Of a stretch of 64,000 nucleotides of DNA, positions 36,471 to 46,000 are shown piece after piece. The notes under the pieces were generated by a model. That model did no database searches. It was not told where the DNA came from and saw nothing but the letters and a program-made list of their open reading frames with translations. Each line of letters opens with the position of its first letter. Position 1 is the first letter of the stretch. A program made the translations under genes and the position numbers. Source of the stretch: Pardosa pseudoannulata (lineage: Eukaryota > Arthropoda > Arachnida > Araneae > Lycosidae); the NCBI GenBank assembly GCA_032207245.1, contig CM063500.1:72803019-72867018 (forward strand). Direction: 5' to 3'.

Positions 36471-37196
36471 TAACCAACCAACCAACAAACCTTAATGCCA
36501 TAAAAAGTGCAGGTGTCCATCCCGCGCAAATACGCGTCTTGAGTTACAACCTCTTTATCCAATTGATCAGTAATTCGTATATATGATTTTGTAACGTGAG
36601 TTACACTGTTAACCGAAGGATAGGGGCGATGTCAGTGACCCCCATCCTTCGAGCCCATTGGACAGGAGGAGTGCCTGACGCGAGTTAGTCGTCTTTGGCC
36701 TTGGCAACAAGAGTTTTTTCGAATACCTCCCTCGGCAGATTTGAACCTCCCTTCAGAGAAGAATAGGAAGAGAACGGAGAACTTGAGCAGAGGCAGAATT
36801 TCAACTCTTACATCTGAGAAAAGCGTCATCAGCGTTAGTTGCTTTGATAAGTGAATCAGGTTCTTCATCTCCACGAATAGCAAGCTGTTAATATCTTGGA
36901 GTTATTCTCGTTACTTTCGGATCTTTGCTATTTTTTCCAGCCAATTCTAATACCTCAGCAGTTCAATACTCCAAAATTGCAGCACTGTAAACTGTGGCTG
37001 TAGCACCAACATTTTTCCCTATTACAACGACTTCATATTAAGATTGCATAGATTTTATGTGCTTCACCAGATTGTGAATAAATAAAGATATAAATAAAAA
37101 AGTCTGCAAAACGGTAAGTCTCATTTGTATCTGGTGTCTTAACTCTTTGTATTATATCAACATGGCCTGGTATAAGTCATTGTTACGTAATAGATT
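36471..37196. other. No gene; segment related to 51430-51560
   Basis: 36640-36745 read on the minus strand resembles 51440-51560 read on the plus strand (CGAAAAA, TGCC.(A/T)GGCC, GGGGGTCACT). It looks like an unnamed repeat in inverted orientation. Confidence 0.4.
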
Positions 37197-38304
37197 TCAA
37201 GAACATTCAGAGTTTGTTAATGAAAGCACATTATTAACAACACTCGGGAATCTAAATGGCAACCAACATGAAGAACGCATCGACGCGAACGCAGATTTTT
37301 GTTTCAGACCTCGGATAAATTTCGCTATGAGCAAAAGGAATTATCTGTATCATGTTCAAAATAAAAGATTAAAAATCACCTCTGTAATGCTCACCGAAAA
37401 GGTACACAATTGTTCAGAATGGAGATTACGCGAGTAAACAAAGAGGTAGTTTATCGAAAACACATAACACTAATTGTTCTTATCTTTTCGTGGGAGAGAC
37501 GAAAAAGCTTTGTTTTGTGCGGGGGGAGACGATGATATCATCGATGAAGATTAAAATCGTAGGAAAAAAGAAATAGAAAGAACTTCCGACGGTGCAACTT
37601 TTTGAAAGCTAAACGGGAAGGAAATATCCGCATTTTTTTTTAAACCAAAGAATAATGAATATGCACAATCTAAACTACTAATGATGTTTCTGATTAGTTA
37701 TATCGATGAACAGGGACGACAAGAGAACAATGCAAAAACTTGGGGTCATTGTTTAAGTTGGATATTTTTATGTATTTCTTTTTTTCTAGATTTATATTTT
37801 CAATAATATACTAACTTGAGTGTCAATAATATATTAGTTTGAGTGTAATGTATTAGTTTGAGATTCAGTTGGTAATACTATATATATGTACATCGGAAAT
37901 AAAGGGCGTTACGTCCATTTAAAGGTGAGATTTTGCATATATTTAATTATATGTAAAAATATAAAAGATTTTGCATATTTTTACATATATTTACATTTTT
38001 AATAATATATTAGTTTTAGTGCTTGCGGAATCAGTTGGTAATACTATATATCTGTACATCGGAAATATAGGGCATTACGTCCATTTACAGGGGAGATTTT
38101 TGCATATTCGTGTAAGATTTGTTCTCCTCCATTGAGTGATAAAAGCCTTATTTCCATTTCTTAAAATTAACACATTTAATCATTTAGAAAAGGTCAATTT
38201 AGAATAGAATCAACATGATATACAGGGAAAGACCCTCTTTCGGACACAAAAAATTCGTACTTCAACGATTTTCATATATTTATAGGTACTATGTCTTCAT
38301 TATT

Positions 38305-38954
38305 TAGGCAGTTATAGATTTGAGACTGTAAAGCAGTTTATATACCTAGGTTCGGAAATTAATACACAAAATAATATATCTGTTGAAATTCATAGCAGAA
38401 TTACTGCTGCTAATCGATGTTTTTTTTGATTAAAAAAATATTTAAAGTCTAAGTACATTAAAAGATTGACTAAAATAATATTGTATAAATGCCTAATAAG
38501 ACCTGTTTTGACTTACTCAGCTGAAACCTGGGCATTGACAGAAAGAGACAAGGAAACCCTAGCAGTTTTTGAGAGAAAAATATTGAGAAGTATTTTTGGG
38601 GGAATTAATGTAAATGGTATATGGAGAAGAAGAACAAATATTGAATTATACAGAACATATAAAAACCCAGATATAATTAATTTTATTAGCTTACAAAGAT
38701 TAAAATGGGCCGGACACCGAGTTCGACTTAGTGACAATAGATCCACAAAATAAGTTTTTCCGGCCAAACCAATAGAAACCCGAATGAGAGGACGACCAAA
38801 ATTTAAATGGTTAGAATGCATTGAGAAAGACATATAAGATCCTTGAAAATTTCAAATTGGAAATCCAGAGCCAAAGATAGGACTGCCTGGTATGGAATTC
38901 TAGAGAAGGCTAAGGTCCATCCTGGGCTGTCATGCCACTGAGAAAAGAAGGATA
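38305..38954 (+). mobile_element. 5'-truncated LINE with reverse-transcriptase tail
   Basis: The translated frame reads YLGSEINTQNNISVE, LIRPVLTYSAETWALTERD, VFERKILRSIFGG and LQRLKWAGHRVRLSD: the RT thumb/C-terminal signature of endonuclease-type non-LTR elements. Stops interrupt it. TCTTCATTATT is duplicated at 38294-38304 and 38955-38965, and copy B has the site once, so ends and target duplication are directly supported. No poly(A) tail. Confidence 0.88.
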
Positions 38955-39070
38955 TCTTCATTATTACCCTAAAGACGTTTATAAAACTTCTCATTTTAAA
39001 CAGTCTAAGGTAAATAAATCTTTATTATAACGTGACCAAGATTTTCCAATGAAAAGAAAGTTATAAGTAA

Positions 39071-39583
39071 ATAAGAGATTTGAAAAAAAATTTTCAATTT
39101 TACAACTCCTCTTCAACCTTCACTCAAAATGCAGTTTCTTTTAAGTCAAAGAGTTTTTTGCTGGATGAGATCCCGCCTACCCTCTCTCATCCCTTTGGAC
39201 TAATTTTACAAGCCCTTTAAATTAATTTTACAATTTACACTAAATCACAAATTTGTGATGAAAATCACACTCAGTTTATTTAATTTGTGATTAAGTGAAT
39301 GTTTCAGTCTATTTAGTATGAATGTTATGTGTTTCCTTTGTGTTTTCTTTGTTAATTCAATTAGATTTTAAATATTCAATTTTTGTAAAATTTTTCCTCA
39401 AAATGTTGTTTTTGTTTATGTATCAATTTGTTGAGTTACGATCCCCTCGCCAGATTTCAAACGCCACGCTGTAAGCACGCCACGCACGCAAGCTGCAAGC
39501 ACGCCAATTTCGCCAAATGTGGTTGAAGTACCAACAAGATCCATGATTAGAAACAGGAGAGTGGGCTAAGAAGAGGAGTTGAA
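39071..39583 (+). mobile_element. Helentron/HINE-like element, copy 3
   Basis: AATAAGAGATTTG, hairpin, CAACTCCTCTTC at one end; GAAGAGGAGTTGAA at the other. Copy B has the unoccupied site as GTAAATTAAATAAT; insertion at or beside the T-T step without clear target duplication fits Helentrons. An internal palindrome ATCACAAATTTGTGAT is present. Confidence 0.8.
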
Positions 39584-39587
39584 TTAG

Positions 39588-39805
39588 CCTTTTGCACTCG
39601 AGGGCACCGGAGCGGAGCCATTTAAAATTTGTCTCCAAATTCGAGGGCTCCACTACGGAGATAATCCAAATAATTTTCAGTTTTTAACATAAGAACAAAA
39701 ACAAATCGTAAAAACTAATTATTTTGCATTGTCTCCGTAGTGGAGCCCTCGAGTTTGAAGATAAATTTTAAATGGCTCCGCTCCGGAGCCCTCGAGTGCA
39801 AAAAG
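39588..39805. mobile_element. piggyBac-type foldback MITE
   Basis: Nearly palindromic: arms of about 70 bp, opening CCTTTTGCACTCGAGGGC and CTTTTTGCACTCGAGGGC. TTAA lies on the right (39806-39809) and a mutated TTAG on the left. The copy-B empty site contains TTAA at the matching place. Confidence 0.85.
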
Positions 39806-39879
39806 TTAAATAATTACTGTCAAATTTCAGCTGGGTAAGAGCTCAATAACATTACTAATTCACCAAAAAATATCGTTAG

Positions 39880-39885
39880 TTTATT
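39880..39885 (-). terminator. Tret1: Poly(A) signal of Tret1-like gene
   Basis: AATAAA on the minus strand about 200 bases past the stop codon. The same motif is conserved in the duplicated flank near 51905-51910. Confidence 0.55.
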
Positions 39886-40082
39886 TTTTATCAAATTACA
39901 TACTATCGATAACAATCGAAAATAGCAACTGATGTATATTTTTGTGAAGCATTATTTTATCGTAATATTATATTGCTTACTATATAAATTGCATACAACC
40001 TAAAGAAAAAAACAAAAACCACATAAATATGTTTATATACAACTATTTAAATACAAATACACTAAAGAAAACTATATCCCAT

Positions 40083-41236
40083 TTAATTTGAAGCAGTGAA
40101 AGTTTTATGAATATCGTGAATAGTTCGGCCTTTTGTCTCTGGCACAAAAAACCAGTAAAATACTGATCCAAAAAGGGAAACCAGACTGTAAGTCCAGTAG
40201 GTTCCATACATCCCCATGGCATTCTTCATGTCGGGGTACATTTTGGTACTTATGAAACCTAATAAAGATCCGGCAATAGCTCCTACAGCCATGACAAAAC
40301 TCCGGTTGGATGCCGGAACTAGTTCCGGAATCACAACGAAAGGTATGGACCCGAAACCTAGGGAGAACGTAGATAGACAGGCTATCAGGCTAAGTATCGG
40401 CACCCAGGACCACCGAGAGAGTTCTTCCGGTGGATATATGGTTGCATAATAGCTGTACGTTCCAAATATCACTAAAGATAGCGACATTGTGATTCCAGAG
40501 GTAATATACAAAACTTTCCTTCCGGCCCGGTCCATCAGCAAACTGCTCACCATCGTCGCTATCAGTTGAACTAACATAACGACAGCTGATGCTACGTTGG
40601 GGTTCATGGAGCTTCCCGAATTCTGAAAAACTTCCACAGTATAGGAAATTATGACGACAAAACCACAAAAACACATGTTGAACATCAGCATGAAAGCTAT
40701 CAGCAAAGGCTTGTACAAGCCTGGGTTCAAGAGCTCTTTGAAACTGAGAGTAGTCTTTGGTTCGTCCTCCAGATGCTTTGCTATCTCCTTCATCTCTCCC
40801 TCCACGTCGTGATCTTTTCCTCTGAGGAACTTGATGGCTTTGACAGCTTCGACTTTCCTGTTCGCCTTCAACAGCCAAACGGGTGACTCAGGCATGAAGT
40901 AGAGGAGACTGGAGCCCGAGACGGCCATGACGGCGCCTAAGATGGCCAGCCATGACCAGCGGAGGAAAATGCCAAAGCTAGTCATGGCGAAGGCGCCCAG
41001 AGCATGCGCCGCCTGGAAAGTGGCCGTCAGCAGGCCACGAACCTCAACAGTAGATACTTCCACGACGTAGGCGGGCACAGCGACGGTGCACATGCCAGCG
41101 CTGATCCCGCTCAGTATGCGCCCCGCGTAGACAACTCCTACAGTGGGGGCGTAGGCGATCAAGATCCAGCTCATTGTGTAAGTCAAGGACAAGTACATCA
41201 GGGTGGCCTTCCTGCCAAATTTGTGAGATACGTAGC
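40083..41236 (-). CDS. Tret1: Tret1-like exon 2
   Basis: Acceptor TCTCTTTCTAG|GC at 41237-41238. It completes Gly94 and encodes residues 95-477. Other open frames over it are shadows. Confidence 0.95.
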
Positions 41237-42605
41237 CTAGAAAGAGAGATTGAGTAATTTAATAGAATGGGAAACGTTAAGAACATTTTTGGAAATTATT
41301 AATTTCCAGCAATGGTCTTCAAACTTTTAAGACTTACACCCTTGAAAATATATAATCTCTTGGTGAAATCCTATAACTTTCTCCAAAAGGATACCATAGA
41401 AGTAAATTATATCTTAATTTCATTATATGTGTTGTGCTAGTAGTAATGGAAATAGTGTAACGTAGTCGAATGAAACAGACGTCAAATGGAAAATGAAGAG
41501 TCGGTAGCGTACACATTTAACATTTATTCGACGTCACACACACTGCACAGCTACACACTATACAGGATTTTTACACGGAGAAGTAAGTAACAGGCCTCGG
41601 CCTAAGCGGGAGCTACAAATGAACAGTTAAGTTTCAGCTCTCATCTCTCTCCTCTCTTCTGTTCGTTCTTGAATATATACCTTAGCCCTTGAAGTGGTTT
41701 GAAGGATCACTTAGAGAAGGAATTCAAGGGCTTCCAGATGACTTAAAGTTTATGATCCAATAACTGTTCGGGTAATGTCAAAATCTGAAGAGCAGTGCTA
41801 TTGGATCGAACTTTATGGGTTCTATAACGTCATACAGTCCCCTTGAGATTGAGTTTATGAGGGCCTGGCCACAAGAGGTATAAACACACGTGACAGACCA
41901 CTCTGGACGTTCCGAACTTTACGATATATCAAAGTCTCAAAATCACTCGAGAAACAGTTTATGGGACTGTACAGCTGCACGTTCCACTTATATAGTAAGG
42001 GAATGCTGTATTGGTACAATAGTAATGGGAATAGCGGCTCGGTCATGTACTGAGAACGCCGTCAGTTGTACTTACCTTGGGGCAAATTTCAAATATATAC
42101 AGGATCTTGCAAAGGAGGGTAAGGCCAACCCTTATGACCAATGAGTATTGCACTATAATTTTAGCTACACAAGTTACACGCTGTCACTATTTTCCACAGA
42201 CTACTCTAAAAAGGAGTAAGAAACTTGCGAGGGGGGGGGATAAAACTCTTGCTTTTCCATGTTTTGTTTAAATCTTACTTAAATGATATGGAAGTCTACA
42301 AATTTTCTTTCCCATTAAATAATTTTTTAGAGGGAAAAATTAGCAACTCACTTAAAAGAGAAAGTTAATATAACTGAAATATAATTGAAAAAAATGAGCC
42401 ATTTGTCGGAAACAGCTGGAAAATGTGAGGAGTGGACAGAAAATTTGCATTTATTTTAAAATTTGCTCTGGGAAATAAATTCAAAGAATACAGTTCGAGA
42501 ACATTCCTTTTAACTTTGATATCCCTTGGCTGGAAAAATAGATATGAAAGAATTAAAAAAGAGAAAGTAAAATCTTAAACAGATATTTTAAATGCAATAA
42601 TTTTG

Positions 42606-42656
<51 letters not shown>

Positions 42657-42967
42657 CTAATAATAATTCGAGTAAATGAGCAATCTTTTTGACAATGTAG
42701 AACGAACCTAAAATAGTTTATACAGCCTCCGCACTATGGCCAATTGTTCACCACTTCCTGATGGTGACCTTGAACGATGATTTACGGGTTGCATTCACAC
42801 ACTGGGCCCCTTGATGAGCCGAGCGGGTGGATTCGTCCATAGGGTCTACTGCGCATTTTTGTTGCGCATCTGGCTGCCTATTGTAGCCTCCACACTATGG
42901 CCAATTGTTCACCACTCCCTGATGGTGATCTTGGACGATTTTTACGGTTTGCATCCCTACGCTAGGC

Positions 42968-43043
<76 letters not shown>

Positions 43044-46000
43044 AAAATTCTCAGGGGTTTTCAAAACTTAAATCAAGGGTAAAAATTCCCGCGTCATTTT
43101 CCATTCCCCTTTTTAACCCCTAACCTAAATTGACCACTGGGGCTACAGGTTACGCCCTCAGAGAAGGGGCCTGACCAATTATAAACTTACATGGCCCTAG
43201 CGGACAGTTTAGGAAATTTCCAAATAAAAAGGAGATACACGCTAGCGGAGACAGATTTTTCTAGAGATATTTTCCTACAGATGTTGACCCAGGTGTTACG
43301 GGTCTTGTACATAGAACTACATGCTAGCTGACCCTTCAGTTTGTCCCTATGATGAAGTGGGTAACTAACGCAATTCCCTAACAAAGGGGGTGAAAGTTGC
43401 CCACTGGGTTTCTGTTCCTTGCTAAAGGGCTTTAACGCTAACTGCTTATCTTTTCAATCTCAAACGTTTGGTGTTAACTAAGTTGTTAAGAGTGGGATGA
43501 AAAAAGAAGTTGTTATGAACTAGCTGGAATTTGCCAGTTCAATTCGTGCATATTTCTCTACTTGTCGTAGGGTACTTCACAGTGCGACAACTAAAAGATT
43601 ATTTAATTACTAATGTTATCAAAGTTATCATACAATTATATACAATACAACAAACACAAAATACAAAATCAAACACAAGAACTATTTCCCTTAAAACAAA
43701 AATAATTCACCAATTATATGCTAGGTCAGTAATTGTAACAAATGCACAAAGGTAATACAAATGAAAATAAACTTGATTATTTTAATGAAAATTTCAATCA
43801 ATAAACAATAAATAAGGTGATACACATAAAGTATTCATCGGTACAGTATACAGAATTATATTCTTAGCATTATCTAACAGCAATAGGAATCCTACTTTTT
43901 CTACCACTCAATTTAAAGTTTTCAGAAGGGTTAAATGGGCGTAGGCGGGTTGAGTGAACTATCTCAGACAATTTCTTGGTGAGAAGATTAGGCTTGTTAA
44001 TTTCAAAAGTTACATTTGAGAGTTGCTTTAAAATTACATATGGGCCAGAGTAATTGGACACAAAATGCAACAGTGCCATTTGATTACACCTCTAAATGAT
44101 ATATACCTTACAAAAAATAATAAACTGTTATTTTAAATTTAAAGATATTTATTTTTATATTATAAAAGTAGGGGGAAAAGTTTAGCATAAAGCAATTTAC
44201 ATAATACATAATGATAAAAAGTAATGTATATAATTATTATATTAGCAATTAAAATTGAAGGAACCAGTTATGTGTTTGATAAGACTAACAGGGTAATTAA
44301 TTACATAAGTACTACTATAAAAATCATTTAAATGCTAATTGCTATTATTTCTTGAACATATATCTATATATTGCCAAAAGTAAAAAAAAAAAAAATCCCC
44401 TATAAATAATAGCCTAAGTTGTCTGTCCGCGAATTTATGAAGCGGTTGTACATGGAATGAATACAGGCATCCATATTGGATTTTTTATGAGTTAGGTTTA
44501 GAAAAATTCAAAGCGAGTTCGAAATACACCTTATCTTTTTTCGAGCTTTTAGTGCTATTACTTCAAGCCTTATTCTCCCTTTTATTCTATACTAAATTCA
44601 TTCTTGATAAGATGGCGAAGGCGGAGCTTAATATTTAAATTTCTGAACTGTTTCTATTCGACCGTCATATGCTCTAAATAGTTCCTTCGCCACGTGTAGG
44701 CGTGGCACGTTCGGTAGAGTATCTGCCCATTCTCGGGTTGACGGTTCTGTCACCGACGCAGACGAATTTTTTAAAATGTCTAATTAATTTAATATTTTCT
44801 GCTTTTTCTTTTAAATTCTTATTCCTAAAGTTGTTTTAACATTTTTAAAATAAATTTTTACTATTTTGTCCATTTTTCATGATTTTTATTATTTTTATTT
44901 TATTAAATTCACGTATTGTTGTAGGGATGTCCCTGGCCACATAAACATTTCATGTTTTCTATCCTTAAAGTTTCTTCTCGTAATGTAATAATAGCTTAAG
45001 TTATCTGTCCGTCTATCCTCGAATTTATGAAGCGGTTGGACCTGGAATGAATAGAGCATCCATATTGGATTTTTGATGAGTTAGGGTTAGCAATATTCAA
45101 AGCGAGTAAAGTTTATCTTCTCCCATCGATCCGATTCTAAAATAAATTGGTATGAATAAGCTTCGTATCACAGCGAAAAATACTGTCGTCTATAAAACGT
45201 TCGAAATCCACCCCCCTTTTCGATCGTTTAATGCCATTATATGAAGCCCCATTTTAAAAGCAGGCGATTAAATTTATCAATTTATCACATAATAAATAGG
45301 TAAAAATAACAATTTTTTTCTAGGATTATGACGTCATTCCTATAACCATCTTATTTAATCATTTATTTTAGATTATTTAAATATCTTCTGCATTATTTCC
45401 GTACGTTTTATCACTAAACTTAGATATTACGTAAATAATTTTCTTTTATATTAGGCTTAAATAACAGATTAGTTACATATGGGATAATTTTAATCGATTA
45501 TTTTTGTTGAAAGATAATGAGGAATTTGCACATGTGGGGGATTCGAACAACTTAGTGTTTTTCTGGTAATTTCAGACTCGTAGATTCCAAAAATGTTCTC
45601 AAAAATGTAAAAAACTGGGTCCATCATTTAAAAAATTAATTTTAAAGTTAAGCGAAAATCACGTGACATCAAAAAGCTCTGTGATTGGTTGTGATGTCAT
45701 CGTTCATGCAGACCAATATTTTTGTATTGCTTTTAAGCGCGCACTATTTTCCGATTTTGTTTTTACAAGTTCCTGAAATTTTCTAGCTATCAAAATTTAT
45801 TTTTATTTAAACCTGAAGGTTTATTTTATCGATCTAGATAGCTTAGTTATCTCAATTTGTCATAAATGTCTCTTCTACCTGGATTTACCAATCAGACAAC
45901 CTCCCGAAAATTGACAGCATGTCAATGTTTTCTTTCTTGGCAAAAAACCCGGGTTTTATGGGAGCAGAAATACGAGGAATTAAAACCCAAAGGTGTGTAA

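Larger units (their letters stand above)
37197..39980. repeat. Segmental duplication, copy A (3' flank of Tret1)
   Basis: Aligns in the same orientation with copy B at 48864-52030. Shared landmarks are TGGGAGAGACGAAAAAGCTT, AATTCGTACTTCAACGATT and the Tret1 3' flank words around 39870-39970. A carries a LINE fragment, a Helentron-like element and a piggyBac-type MITE absent from B. The 96-residue open frame at 37147-37437 is not preserved in B and is not called. Confidence 0.88.

Noticed and set aside
36126..36473. 115-residue hydrophobic ORF
   Set aside because: A 177-bp tandem duplication translated twice; low complexity, no domain.
37147..37437. 96-residue ORF
   Set aside because: The homologous stretch in copy B is frameshifted, with no sign of protein-level conservation.
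40216..41286. Several ORFs overlapping Tret1 exon 2
   Set aside because: Shadows of the transporter frame; the -1 frame versions lack family motifs.
42060..42130. Extra Tret1 exon at a strong donor
   Set aside because: Exons 1 and 2 already join in phase to give the full conserved GYVSHKFGRK motif; no acceptor or homology supports an insertion.
42811..43041. 76-residue ORF ending in Ile-Tyr repeats
   Set aside because: MITE fragment read into a TA repeat.
44692..44765. tRNA or second SINE head
   Set aside because: Box-like words (GGTAGAGTATC, GGTTCTGTCACC) but no convincing acceptor stem and no copies to compare.
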